In this document: positions 12,401 to 19,484 of the stretch, piece after piece
How positions within the stretch are numbered: position 1 is the stretch's first letter
How the letters are laid out: each line of letters starts with the position of its first letter
Assembly (NCBI RefSeq): GCF_932274485.2
Contig: NC_065880.2
Location: 74,395,730-74,459,729 of the forward strand
Length of the DNA: 64,000 bases
Direction of reading: 5' to 3'
Source of the DNA: Patella vulgata
Lineage: Eukaryota; Mollusca; Gastropoda; Patellidae
Translations under genes and position numbers: made by a program
The notes under the pieces: model-generated
Database searches by the model: none
Seen by the model: the letters and a program-made list of their open reading frames with translations, nothing else
What the model was told of the DNA's origin: nothing

Positions 12401-15400
12401 AAATAATGGGTTTAATGTCCTGTTGTTCTAATCCAACTGGGCTAATGAAGATGGACACAAGTCATATAGTGTGTAATTTTGCCTTGAAAGTGGCACTACG
12501 GCCTACTCTTATATCGAGCTCAAACTGCAAAGGTTCTTTTACGTGCATGTCAATGTGTACATAAGATCTCAGTTTTTCGTCCCATTCATATGATTATACT
12601 GTTATATAAGCTAACATGTACATATGGGTACTATCAGAAGCTCTCCAATATCTATATACATGATGTACATGTATCATGAAATACAATTTGTCAGTATTCA
12701 TTCGAGGCTTGTAAGAAGTTACCAAATCTCTAGTTTATGATGTCTTAAGTTTGTCCAGTCCTTAATAAACAATAGGTGCCATATCTGAACTAAGTGCATG
12801 TACATAACATTTTTTAGCTAAAAGGGACAATTATTGGCTGGGAGATACTAATTGTAGGCCAGTTGGGGAGGTTCAGGTATTTCCAGAGTCCACAATGGCT
12901 GTATTTTGGGTATACAGTACATGTAGGTTTAAGGTTAGTATTCCCCAAAATACTCTATTTATATAAAGCGGCCATTGTGGACTTCAGACATTACTAAACC
13001 TCCCCAACCGGCCTACAATTAGCATCTTCCAAATTGGCTTGCATTTTTTTTTACATGTACCTACATGTATATTTAAACCATCCCACTTGCATTAACCTTT
13101 TCCTGATATTGATGAAATCTATAAGACAGCAACATTTTGGGAAAGGGAAGTTCAGATGGTCAATATTGCCAATGTGTAACTATAAATCGACACTAATACA
13201 ACTACCAACATTCTATAAAATTCTCTATCAAAATTGGGAAGATGTATTTACAAGCCACATTGATACTATTGATAATCTTGAAGATCAACTTATTTGGAAT
13301 AATAAAAATATAATAATAAACAACAAGCTAATATACAATTCAAATCTATTAAATGATAATATTGTATATGTAAAAGATTTAAATACTGATAACTATAACA
13401 GTGAACAAAATAAATTAACTTTTCAAGGTATCAAGTCGAAAGTAGGAAAGCTATTAAACCTTTCCACTTGTATCTATAATCCTAACCCGACATCAATCTG
13501 TGACTATCTTAATAAAATATTAAACATAATATACAATAATTCAATCTGTAAAATTAAATCTAAAGATGTGTACAATAAATTAATCCTAGAAAAACTTACT
13601 AATCCAACATCGATTTCAAAATAGCAGAGGTCTTTAAATGATGTCATCACTATCGATGATTTTCATAAATATTTTAAATTAATTTATGAAATTTTACCGG
13701 ACACAAAACTTAGAACATTTTAGTATAAGTATTTACATAATATAATATATACAAACGATACTTTACTCAAATGGAAATTAAAGCCTTCTAACTTGTGTGA
13801 TTTCTGCAGTGCCGCCATTGAAAACAAATAAAATAATCTTTTCTACTACTGTTATTACTCTAGTAAAATTTGGTCTAAATTTCATAAACTAATTAATAAA
13901 TTAGATATAGAAATTGTTTTGAAAAGGCAAAATATTCACTTTGGATGGTCAAGACAAAATCGTTTGAGATTAAATGTATTCATTTAGTTGAATGGAGAAT
14001 GGATCTTTATACTGTCAAAAATTTCTTAAATGCCAATCGAACAGTTTAAAACATGATCATGACCATGAGAGCATAAAGGTATGTGTGGGTTGTAACAATA
14101 TTATGGCCATGACCTAATATTGGTTTCAAATTCGTAACAAGTTTTATTAGATAGGACATCATATATTGCTATGGAAATAGATGATATATTTATATATTAA
14201 AATGACCCATAGGTTAACAAAAAACAGACTGGCTTGTACTGCCATTTCCTGTTCATCAAACACACACCATATCATCTCGTTTATGAAACTACACGATGGA
14301 ATGCACTGACAGTGATGCAATATACATGTACCTAGCTGACCAAATTAGAAAATAATTCCAGCTAAGTTGTGCGAAAAATTGCATTTCTTTATAAAGGCAT
14401 CAGCATCTTGGTTGGCCAGTTCTCTATTTCCAAATTTGGCCTGCCCTGCATACAATTCCATGCATATTTGTGGCATAATTTAACCAATCAAATAACTAAT
14501 AAATTACAAATTTATTATAACAAAGAAGAAATTAGTATTTTACCTATTATTTCTGCTATTGCACTAAAAGCCCAGGTATGACTAGTACTGTTGGCATTTA
14601 GAAATGCTGGACTAACCTGGAAAATAATTTATTTATTACTATAATGAATAATTACTTTATTGTAGGCTAAGTTGAATATAATCTTTAATGTTCATAGTTG
14701 GTTTAGGCTTAAGATGGGGGATTAACATCTACTCGACCCAAATTAGGTCATTTTGGGACTAACATATAGCTCAATTGTATTTTAATCATTTGTATGTGCG
14801 GTAGGTATTTTAGCAGTTGAAGGAAACTGGAGGACCCACAAGGTTGGACAGATTACCTAACTTCTTGTCACGTTCAAGCCAGGAATCAAAACCCAGCCAC
14901 TTGACTCAATGACAGACCTTGTTATTTCATGTGCACGTGTTAAAGTTACATGTACCATCCATCCCCACCATCACATCCTTTCCCATTTTGAACTTGACAC
15001 CAACATGAAATTGTCAAAAGTTAGTCATGTGTGTGTGTGTCTAATGTAGACAAATATAAGTTGCTTGCACTGCAAGCTGATACTCAAATCACTCAAACTT
15101 TGTGCACTGGTACTGATAAACATTTTTTTTCAGGTACATGTAAAAACTTCTGGAGCATTATCTTCTCAGACCCCAAGAGGTTAGTTACTTGGTGTGGTGC
15201 CTCTTGGTTTCCTGCAGCAGCTACTAAACCCTCACTCGGGCAGCAAGTTACAAGACGAGCAATATCAAATGCAAATCCAAACCATTAGATCCACTGAATA
15301 TAAGTCCCAATCCATTTCAAATAACTTTAATTGATATTTTTCGTCGCCCAAACCCATATACGATCAAAATGATCGCGCTGTCAAACTATCTTTCAATGTT

Positions 15401-16769
15401 AACCAACCCCCGCAACAGGTATATTGGATTCGACCAATACGTCACGAAGACATTGTTGACATCGACTCTGTCGAAATTACAAGTAAATTTTCAAATTTTT
15501 CAAGAGAGAACTTGTTCTCATCGTTGTGATAATTAGTTGTGCAATGGATTTTATCGAACGGGAGTTCATTACAAACACACAGGTAAGTTTATATTAACCA
15601 AAGTTAAGTAGTTTGTTCATAATCGAAGAAATCCGTTTAAAATTTACCAAGACTCAGACAGTAGTCGTTATTGCAATAAATAAAAGACAATTAACAATGT
15701 TATTTCTTTTTTATTGTTAATAAACTGTGGTCTGCCTCGCATAAAACCAAAATAAAATATTACTAATATAGACACACAAATTTTCAACAACTTACCGGTA
15801 TTTATTTTTATTCATTCGAAACCAAGTCAAAACGTCGCCAGACTGAGTCCGATAAGTCGTCAATAAGTCTGAACCATAGTGGTCAAACTGAATCCGAAAG
15901 ATTGTGGGACTGAAATGTCGTGCTACTAGATGCTCAAACTAATTATCAAAATAAACTAGAACAATATGTTAGTCCCGAATGACCTAGTTTGTGTCCAGTG
16001 GACATTAAAGAGCATAGTCTATATGATAGGGCTCTTTTTTTTTTAACCTTGAAGTAAAACAAAAACAGTTCATTACAAAATGGCACCCAAAACCATAGGG
16101 TACACGAACCCCTGTACTGATTATAAAATTAAAATGTTAATTAATTGCATCTTAAATATTGAATATTACGGTCCTATTAGTTTCACGGCAAGATAACAAC
16201 ATAAATATTTATTGAAATTGATCAATATTGAATTCTAATTCATATTTTTAATTTTGAATATTATGGAAAATATTGAGTTTGAGACTTAGCTCCTTTAAAC
16301 TCTCCCTCCCCTGTCTCTCTCATCATTACAATGACAACAAAAGCAACAATGCATATTGACGAAGCAGCGATGAGAGAATTTTACTAAAGTCAAAGTACTG
16401 TACTACTACAAGACGAAACGAAATAGAGTATAAAATCATTCTGAATTGTTTCCTACATGTATGTAACTATGGAGAGAAAGACTGTCATAATAGTGTCAAC
16501 CTATTTTCACTTTAGCAAGGGGTCAATCTACATTGTATCGTAATCAATCTATAAATAGAATAGTAAATGGTGGGAAAATTCTTTGAACTGACCTAATTAT
16601 TAAAAAGGAAGTCTATATGCACGTTTCGTGATCACGCAAGTCATGTGATTCAAATAGAAAGTTGTACGTGCAAAAAAATCGAACTCCTGACTATTGTTCA
16701 CGTTTTCAAAGCAAAGAAAAACAAAAGTAAACTCACTTTACTGAGCGCTATTCCCTTCTGGTTCTCCAT
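1..16769 (-). CDS. MORC3-like: MORC3/MORC4-like GHKL ATPase with CW zinc finger (gene span, 3' end off window)
   Basis: Fifteen coding exons on the minus strand give about 608 residues. MORC proteins are nuclear, chromatin-binding ATPases that dimerise through a GHKL (Bergerat) ATPase fold and read H3K4 methylation through a CW finger (family knowledge). Seen here: NSTSHTW followed by AEIIDNAYDP (residues about 23-41, ATP-binding Asn), FTDNGAG (63-69), [10 protein letters not shown] (99-108), LKPRM and RGKKVKT of the transducer-like region, [15 protein letters not shown], a CW domain with [10 protein letters not shown] and WYC, an acidic EEPEDEDL stretch and a Lys/Glu-rich coiled coil. The start [11 protein letters not shown] fits the family N-terminus and precedes a perfect GTGAGT donor. 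All exon phases chain except exon 4 to 5. The downstream C-terminus lies left of base 1. It could equally be called MORC4; the family call is very secure. Confidence 0.95.
451..690 (-). repeat. SINE-A, 5'-truncated, with 10-bp target duplication
   Basis: Tail GAGAGAAATAGGGTTAACG lies at the left (element on minus strand) and the body runs to the ATGACAGACC position, where the tRNA-like head is cut off. TTATATGAAC flanks it at 440-449 and 681-690, a perfect target-site duplication that marks an insertion truncated at its 5' end. Confidence 0.88.
719..774 (-). CDS. MORC3-like: MORC exon 15 (last one in window)
   Basis: 56 nt, acceptor GCATTACAG, donor GTATTT, phase 2 at its end. Encodes [18 protein letters not shown]. 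The phase agrees with exon 14, but the sequence is not a recognised motif, so this is less certain than the others. Confidence 0.6.
1008..1182 (-). repeat. SINE-A copy with (GA)n end
   Basis: GA-rich run, then a diverged tail and body (CGACATTAACAGACTAGG, GGCGACCCTACTC). The head is missing; it abuts a piece of MITE family C. Confidence 0.8.
1187..1301. repeat. Fragment of palindromic MITE family C
   Basis: GATTATGGGCTTGTCATGTG, TGTCTAATTAATAATTAA and a right end CTCTTAACATCATGCCTCTT match the right third of the copies at 35573-35965 and 58569-58972. Confidence 0.7.
1312..1506 (-). CDS. MORC3-like: MORC exon 14 (coiled coil)
   Basis: 195 nt, 65 codons, donor GTAAGT. Encodes a charged helix ([39 protein letters not shown]). 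The acceptor (TGTTTCAG) lies a few bases from the tail of a SINE-B copy. Confidence 0.85.
1512..1796 (-). repeat. SINE-B, near full length
   Basis: Tail ATGAAATGTGGTTTAACATC at the left; the tRNA-like head (GAGCCACCTTGGCTCCCC on plus) at the right. Its tail reaches to within a few bases of the MORC exon 14 acceptor. Confidence 0.88.
1827..2010. repeat. Repeat family F (TGTCAGGCAC-rich)
   Basis: GAGATAAGGCATCTGTCA, CGTCAGGCACAATTC and AGAATGTCAGGTACTAG match copies at 35451, 40785 and 61842. Class unknown. Confidence 0.6.
2098..2332 (-). repeat. SINE-B with internal deletion and doubled B box
   Basis: Tail, GGGCTAATGAAG core and head are present, but the middle is deleted. The B-box segment is repeated (TTCGAACACGGGATCGAACA). 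Confidence 0.86.
2498..2590 (-). CDS. MORC3-like: MORC exon 13 (coiled coil)
   Basis: 93 nt, 31 codons, donor GTAAGA. Encodes [20 protein letters not shown] then [11 protein letters not shown], a clear Lys/Glu-rich coiled coil with Leu/Ile heptads. Confidence 0.82.
2875..2908 (-). CDS. MORC3-like: MORC exon 12 (short basic exon)
   Basis: 34 nt, acceptor TTTTTCAG, donor GTAAGT. Encodes [12 protein letters not shown], basic as expected just after the CW domain. It was found through its exact phase and perfect splice sites. An AT-rich 23-bp tandem repeat sits directly upstream. Confidence 0.75.
2909..3090. repeat. AT-rich tandem repeat (23-bp unit, then 41-bp units)
   Basis: Four units of a 23-mer containing ATATAAACATTGG, then two longer units with AATAAAACAATAAAAT inserted. 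It sits just upstream of MORC exon 12. Confidence 0.92.
3575..4525. repeat. Imperfect inverted-repeat element with GC-rich left arm
   Basis: The left arm (GCGTTCCAGTCATTGTTTTT, ATTGAAAATCGCTCTCC) matches the reverse complement of the right arm near 4260-4450 (CGAACGCCAGTCGTTG, AAAAAATCGCTCCCCC). The unit lies wholly in a MORC intron. Superfamily not recognised. Confidence 0.5.
4573..4656 (-). CDS. MORC3-like: MORC exon 11 (last CW Cys, acidic stretch)
   Basis: 84 nt. Encodes [20 protein letters not shown] and QKTFKKE, matching [13 protein letters not shown] of MORC3. Phases match on both sides. Confidence 0.9.
4913..5190. repeat. Imperfect tandem duplication
   Basis: GACTGTTTATTGCTACCTGACC and a second unit from 5085 share TGTTTATTG, TACC/CGACC, TTTTAGCCCA, CTCC and TGGCTGACTG in the same order. 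Confidence 0.6.
5277..5402 (-). CDS. MORC3-like: MORC exon 10 (CW zinc finger)
   Basis: 126 nt, acceptor CTTTATAG, donor GTAAGT. Encodes [20 protein letters not shown] and [12 protein letters not shown], the CW-type finger with its Trp residues and three of the four zinc Cys. The fourth Cys comes from exon 11 (RCE). Confidence 0.95.
5437..5515 (-). repeat. SINE-A fragment
   Basis: GATTGGACAGGCGACACTAT to ACTTGACTCAATAACTG matches only the middle of SINE-A. Confidence 0.65.
5550..6660. other. AT-rich intron with ATAATCGTGA-type repeats
   Basis: Between 5700 and 6280 there are many short ATTATCGTGAT/AATAATCATGATAT variants in both orientations, likely a decayed foldback repeat. No coding content is seen. 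Confidence 0.4.
6682..6768 (-). CDS. MORC3-like: MORC exon 9
   Basis: 87 nt, acceptor TATTCCAG, donor GTAAGT. Encodes [18 protein letters not shown]; the EYWNE core corresponds to DYWNEMK just before the CW domain in MORC3. Confidence 0.88.
6853..6965 (+). repeat. SINE-A head fragment, plus orientation
   Basis: ATGGCTTCGATCCCATCTTG followed by TGTGACAAGGAATAGCG is the B-box side of SINE-A on the plus strand. The upstream GGGTGGTCAGTTGGTC may be a diverged A box. Confidence 0.45.
7057..7370. repeat. About 165-bp tandem duplication in a MORC intron
   Basis: Two units share GGCGGATCAA, ATCAGATCT, ATTGACTGTTG(T/C)AGTGACAA and the end GTAGATGCCA in the same order and strand. Confidence 0.7.
7410..7684 (-). 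CDS. MORC3-like: MORC exon 8 ([13 protein letters not shown] block)
   Basis: 275 nt with a perfect GTAAGT donor. Encodes [44 protein letters not shown] and HNKQDF. The chosen acceptor (phase 0) adds about 14 residues ([12 protein letters not shown]) not expected from vertebrate MORC3. An acceptor a few bases further in is possible but would be out of phase. Confidence 0.92.
7813..8075 (-). repeat. SINE-B (first of a tandem pair)
   Basis: GGGCTAATGAAGACGGGTAT, TTTTACGTGCATGCCACCGG and the AAGCTAACCAGGAG head region are seen. Confidence 0.78.
8100..8331 (-). repeat. SINE-B (second of a tandem pair)
   Basis: TTTTACGTGAACGCCAATGT to TAGCGAGCCAGC and CACCACGGCTCCCC. It lacks its tail part. It ends about 30 bp from MORC exon 7. 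Confidence 0.8.
8363..8491 (-). CDS. MORC3-like: MORC exon 7 (LKPRM / RGKKVKT block)
   Basis: 129 nt, exactly 43 codons, acceptor ATTTCAG, donor GTATCC. Encodes [20 protein letters not shown] and [19 protein letters not shown]. This block is highly conserved in MORC3/4. Confidence 0.9.
8662..8818 (-). repeat. SINE-A copy, internally deleted
   Basis: AAGGTCATTTCAGGACTAAC, TTATTTCAATGATTC and ACTTGACTCAATGACAGG are joined across a deletion. Confidence 0.78.
8857..8930 (-). repeat. SINE-B tail fragment
   Basis: AATGGGGTTTAACATCC followed by TTCTGCACCAGCCTGGCTAA; cut soon after the GGCTAATGAA core. Confidence 0.75.
9010..9448. mobile_element. About 440-bp foldback DNA element
   Basis: Nearly the whole element is an inverted repeat. 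CACTGTAACCCGGGTATCAT and TTTAATCTTGTGTAT at the left mirror AATGCCCGGATTACAGTGAT and ATACACAAGATTAAAT at the right, and both arms carry TTTCTTTCACATTC and CATCTAATTTGTAC. There is no coding capacity. Superfamily unknown. Confidence 0.8.
9598..9736 (-). CDS. MORC3-like: MORC exon 6
   Basis: 139 nt, acceptor TTTTCCAG, donor GTAGGT. Encodes a divergent linker ([13 protein letters not shown]) and ends in [10 protein letters not shown], which runs in frame into [12 protein letters not shown] of exon 7, as in the SLRAYCSILYLKPRM block of MORC3. Confidence 0.87.
10008..10382 (-). repeat. SINE-B, full length (about 375 bp)
   Basis: The best complete copy. Reading on the minus strand it has a tRNA-like head (degenerate A box, B-box area), a middle with CATGTTTGTAAAAGAACCC, the CTTAATCAGACCAGTTGG core, and the 3' tail GTTAAGCAAACCCCCATTTC with (ATTTC)n. 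Confidence 0.88.
10390..10672 (-). repeat. SINE-B, adjacent to the previous copy
   Basis: AAATGAAATGGGGTTTAACA starts the tail side; CTACTCTTATATCGGATTCC, TGACAAGGTGAAACG and the AGGCTAGCGAGCCAAGCGTC head follow. The GGGCTAATGAAG core is lost. Confidence 0.86.
10693..10850. repeat. Fragment of MITE family C
   Basis: TTTAAGATGCATTATGTAAG and GACAAGCCCATAATCAATG match the terminal and internal parts of family C. Confidence 0.7.
10890..11038 (-). CDS. MORC3-like: MORC exon 5
   Basis: 149 nt ending at a perfect GTAAGT donor in phase 2. Encodes [13 protein letters not shown] then [11 protein letters not shown], matching the family's STEQKLLAEL and GTRIIIWNL blocks. The acceptor after TAACAG has a weak pyrimidine tract. 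An internal acceptor ending the exon at 11013 would restore phase but drops about nine residues. The right boundary is therefore uncertain; the coding content is not. Confidence 0.85.
11308..11542 (-). repeat. SINE-A, near full length
   Basis: GAGAGAGAGAGATATGGTGT, TAACGTCCACTCGGGACTGA, GGGAGGAAACCAGAAGACCC and the head (CATGTTAACCACTAGACCAC) are all present. Confidence 0.86.
11746..11963 (-). CDS. MORC3-like: MORC exon 4 (GNGFKSG lid motif)
   Basis: 218 nt. Encodes [36 protein letters not shown] and VVVPLVTWN, closely matching MORC3 spacing. The best donor is GTATTAC after one base of the next codon (phase 1). This does not fit the phase-0 start of exon 5, so a very small exon or another donor may be missing. 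Confidence 0.9.
12075..12207 (-). CDS. MORC3-like: MORC exon 3 (ATPase motifs N and DNGAG)
   Basis: 133 nt between a T-rich acceptor and a GTGAGG donor. Encodes [17 protein letters not shown] and FTDNGAG; Asn37 and Asp65/Gly67/Gly69 are the Bergerat-fold nucleotide and Mg contacts expected from the family. Confidence 0.94.
12281..12328 (-). repeat. SINE-B tail fragment
   Basis: GAATGAATTGGTTTTATGAC and CTCCAACTGGGCTA resemble the SINE-B tail and core. Confidence 0.45.
12391..12597 (-). repeat. SINE-B, 5'-truncated, TGTTATAT duplication
   Basis: Tail to the GGTCCCATTCAT region; TGTTATAT occurs on both sides (about 12384 and 12600), consistent with a short target-site duplication. Confidence 0.82.
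12839..13030. mobile_element. 190-bp foldback (MITE-like) element
   Basis: TAATTGTAGGCCAGTTGGGG at the left mirrors CCCCAACCGGCCTACAATTA at the right. AGTCCACAATGGC and GCCATTGTGGACTTC, and CAAAATA-type inner parts, also pair. It is a long imperfect hairpin without coding potential. Confidence 0.85.
13110..14050 (+). mobile_element. Decayed L1/Tx1-type LINE, ORF2 C-terminal part
   Basis: The open stretch to 13624 gives [16 protein letters not shown], then IVYVKDL and a long Asn/Lys-rich region. After its stop the same strand continues with [25 protein letters not shown] and [23 protein letters not shown], the Cys-rich ending of L1/Tx1 reverse transcriptases. The reverse transcriptase core and endonuclease are missing, so this is a 5'-truncated dead copy with a few in-frame stops. 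It lies antisense in MORC intron 2. Its 3' end does not carry the SINE tail. Confidence 0.75.
14544..14616 (-). CDS. MORC3-like: MORC exon 2 (start of GHKL ATPase)
   Basis: Acceptor TTTTCCAG, donor GTAAAA, 73 nt, ends in phase 1. Encodes the conserved [20 protein letters not shown] block; the next codon (G|AC) is the Asp before the ATP-binding Asn. Confidence 0.92.
14710..14964 (-). repeat. SINE-A, diverged
   Basis: ATTAACATCTACTCGACCCA, TTTTGGGACTAACATATAGC and ACTTGACTCAATGACAGACC in order; the head is partly decayed. Confidence 0.82.
15300..15543. promoter_or_regulatory. Possible promoter-like segment within MORC intron 1
   Basis: Unlike its surroundings this stretch is less AT-rich and has CpGs (TTCGTCGCCC, GATCGCGCTG, TACGTCACGAAG). 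It directly precedes the plus-strand ATG-containing exon candidate at 15544. TACGTCAC is close to a CRE half-site. This is inference only. Confidence 0.3.
15544..15582 (+). CDS. Candidate first coding exon of an unknown plus-strand gene
   Basis: ATG followed by [12 protein letters not shown], ending in CAG and a perfect GTAAGT donor (phase 0). The preceding 200 bases are CpG-richer than the surroundings. I could not find a convincing downstream exon, and the piece lies antisense in MORC intron 1. It could be chance. Confidence 0.3.
15964..16012 (+). repeat. SINE-A tail fragment, plus orientation
   Basis: TATGTTAGTCCCGAATGACC then AGTTTGTGTCCAGTGGACAT is the reverse complement of the usual minus-oriented SINE-A tail side. 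Confidence 0.75.
16003..16303. repeat. Repeat family I copy
   Basis: GGCAAGATAACAACATAAAT, TTTTGAATATTATGGAAAAT and TTAGCTCCTTTAAA match the copy at 53621-54087. Ends of type TTAAAG...CTTTAA suggest a terminal-inverted-repeat element. Confidence 0.65.
16737..16769 (-). CDS. MORC3-like: MORC exon 1 (start codon, 11 codons)
   Basis: Encodes [11 protein letters not shown] and ends at a GTGAGT donor in phase 0. It corresponds to the GIRLS-type N-terminus of vertebrate MORC3/4 and joins in frame to [11 protein letters not shown] of exon 2. The ATG is the only one that gives this fit. Confidence 0.88.
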
Positions 16770-17250
16770 TTTGTCCAACGACTGCACTTGATTGGCTGAA
16801 CAGGGCTGTGCATGAATAAGATTATCTACGCCTTGATTATTTGATCTTCTCCTGTAAAACTCCTGTAAAATAGACACAATATTTTGAAGAAAATCAGGAG
16901 CTACAACGCGGGACCCTTGTTTCTAATTGGAATACGAATGCTCATAGACAATAATGAATGCAAGACAAATGTGACCAGTATCTGAAAATGACAAATCCCG
17001 TTCCAATTACAGCGGTCTTGCCTTGAATCAAGTGAACCAATCTAATGGAAGAGACTCGAAAGGATTCTTGGAACTTTTTTAGATGCTGTAATCTTTAAAT
17101 ATACCCTACCGTTGCTTAAAAAACAAAAGGATAGAAATATTATAAAAATAATTCAAAGCCGTAATCAGGATTTAAATGTAATTGTATAACATTATTTTAT
17201 AAAATACCTTTTAAAACCGTCCAACATCCGAAAGCCCGCACAGGTCTCTG
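16770..17250. promoter_or_regulatory. MORC upstream region (putative promoter, minus strand)
   Basis: Sequence just 5' of the MORC start codon. I see no clear TATA box at a fixed distance. There is an ATTGGCTGAAC (inverted CCAAT-type) about 22 bases upstream of the ATG. Called by position only. Confidence 0.4.
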
Positions 17251-17615
17251 CATAAATTAAGAAAAATATTTTGTCATTAAAATCAGTACCCTGGGGTAGT
17301 CTCCCTTATCATATTTAAAGTTGTCCCGACAAAAACTTTTAATGGATTTCGTAATAAGAGATTATTATTAGGCTAGCTTAAGTAGAACAATCGACACGTT
17401 TCCACTTCAGTCTCTGATTTATTATAGATAAGCGGTTAACAGAAGACTTTGTATTTGTTAACTTTGTATATAATTATGTTTTATACCTGTAGACCTAATC
17501 CTGAATAAATAATAAAAATCAACACATCTTGCAAATTGTTGAAAGTCTCCATTGTCTCTATTAGTAAAGTGATAACTTAAATCAAAGGAATTAATGTTAT
17601 TTCTGTAGAATATAA

Positions 17616-17905
17616 ATATCAATTCTGTTAATTAATATGGATCTGAATCAAGCCACTGAAGAAAATCTCACAATGCAAGGGAGATAACTACATTTTCTGT
17701 TTTTTGCAATTGTCTCCCTTATATAAAGATTCTCAAATTCCAGGAAAAAGCTAATATACTCTTTGGGAAGCTTGACGTGGTTACGGCTTGTTATTTTAGT
17801 AGGCCTATTGGATATATGTATATCAATTCTGTAGAATTCAGAAACTGAAGAGTGTAAGGGAGATAACTATATTATTGTTATTTGCATTTGTCTCCCTTAC
17901 ATCAA
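17616..17905. repeat. Tandem pair with AAGGGAGATAACT hairpins
   Basis: Two units begin TATCAATTCTGT (17616 and 17821). Each carries AAGGGAGATAACTA, about 25 bases of loop, then TGTCTCCCTTA, forming a hairpin (17671-17722 and 17857-17900). The AAGGGAGATAAC motif is, from memory, very common in molluscan genomes. Confidence 0.7.
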
Positions 17906-18264
17906 ATAGCATAAACTATAAAACTGGTCTATCACGACTGTTAGCATTAACCTAATGTTTCTCGTGCAATGCCAATGACTGTGAAGATCAGAATTATTAT
18001 TGACAGGCATAAAGTTGTTCTTACATGATATCACCAGTCTTATGCATCTTAAATTTACAGAAATTGACAAAAACTGTCATGTTGTACACTATACGAAAAT
18101 CCCATTCTTTCACAGATTTTACCCAGTACAGTAGCGTAGTGGATCTAGGGAATTAATTTATTATGCCTCAATTTTTTTTTAACACACAAGACATACAGAG
18201 ATACTCTACCTCAGTCTTGAGGTGTTATTTCTTAGCATTGTTGATATCTTTTGCTTTATTAATC

Positions 18265-18575
18265 AGGGGCCGATCTAGGAATTTTGAAAAGGGGTGGGGG
18301 GCGCTGCAAATAGAAGGCATTGACCGCGGAGACGGGGCATACCGCTGAGGGGGGGGGGGGGGTCCCAAGAAATTTATCCGTTATTTCCTTGCATCTGTAG
18401 CCATTCCAAGAGCTATTTCCCAGACTGGTGTGTTTGAGTCGATGGTTTGAGTCATTTGGGATCCCTACAACAGGTTGGGAACGGACATATTTGAGTCTGA
18501 GAAAAGGCACTTTCAGCAGTAAAAAAGGGCACTGTCGAAAATTAGGGGGGGGGGGGGGTGCGCCCCCCATTGAAT
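18265..18575. repeat. Segment with long G runs
   Basis: AGGGGCCGATCTAGGAATTT followed by GGGGTGGGGGGCGC, then two runs of 12 or more G (near 18348 and 18546). It resembles degenerate GGGGCGGATC-type transposon ends, but I cannot fix boundaries. G-quadruplex-prone. Confidence 0.4.
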
Positions 18576-18996
18576 TTGCCTCTGTTAATTATTTAGACTC
18601 AAATGCATCTCCAGAGCATTACCGTTTTGGCCTCACTCCACTCTAAATCCTATACATGTATGCATCAAATGAGCTTCTAATGATATAAAATTCACAGATA
18701 AACCCCCATACTCAAGTCAAATTTTATGTTGTTTCCATCTTGGAACTCCCCCCCCCACCACTCCCCTATTGCACAAATCCCTGAACTCGACGCTTACATT
18801 ATCCAGTAGTTGGGCTAGAATACAAGGAGACTGAACATACAAGTTTGCTCTTCGCATAACACAGCAAGCATTGTTCAATTATTATACATTTAATTGGATG
18901 TTATGCCATGCCATGCACTATCCACGTTTGTTATCAAACATGCCTTTCATTGGTGTTGGCCGAGATAGTTCCTTAGGATTTTCAGCATCTAGTAGT

Positions 18997-19213
18997 TCAT
19001 ATGGGATGAATAACCACCATTTTTAAGTTTGGAAATTGCTCACTGTTTAAATTTAATCTAGTTCTAGTTTGCTTGTACTCTGGGTTTCCCATATCCATTG
19101 CTGCCATCAGTTTTTGACCGACTGTAAATTGTAAAGATTTATTGTAAAAGGCTAGACATTTTTCAAGAGTAATTGACGACCAAAACACTTTGTACTTACA
19201 GAACAGTGTGAAT
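18997..19213 (-). CDS. Unidentified candidate terminal exon
   Basis: An open frame ending at a TGA gives YKVFWSSITLEKCLAFYNKS, then LMAAMDMGNPEYKQTRTRLN and FPNLKMVVIHPI. Codon use and composition look more protein-like than nearby random frames. Starting at 19213 it joins in phase to a 65-nt exon-like piece at 19413-19477. I do not recognise the protein. The upstream piece belongs to an inverted repeat, so this may be part of a mobile element or chance. Confidence 0.3.
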
Positions 19214-19412
19214 CTTTTATTTTGAAAAAAACACATCACAAGAAGATAATAATAATAAATTCATAATATACAACCAGTAATGGATAAAATCTGATAAATG
19301 TGAACCAACAGGACAAATGGAGAAGATAATTTAAACATTAAGTGATGCCAGTTTCTTCCAATGGCTGTATGTATAACCTTGTGACATGCATGTCACATTA
19401 CATGAGCAATAC

Positions 19413-19477
19413 CTTTTCAATTGAACTATTATAAGAGACCGTCGCAAAATTTCAATACTTGCCTCCAAACGAATAAC
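19413..19477 (-). CDS. Unidentified candidate exon upstream of 18997-19213
   Basis: CAACAG acceptor, GTATTG donor, 65 nt open only in the frame VIRLEASIEILRRSLIIVQLK. The phase fits the next piece. The first 38 bases recur inverted at 19849-19886, so the exon reading is weak. Confidence 0.22.
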
Positions 19478-19484
19478 CTGTTGA

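Noticed and set aside
13034-13624. 196-codon frame as a host gene
   Set aside because: The sequence and the Cys-rich region downstream match a L1/Tx1-type LINE ORF2 end.
15031-15288. 85-codon plus-strand open frame
   Set aside because: No recognisable domain, no matching splice context, and partly simple TG repeat at its start.
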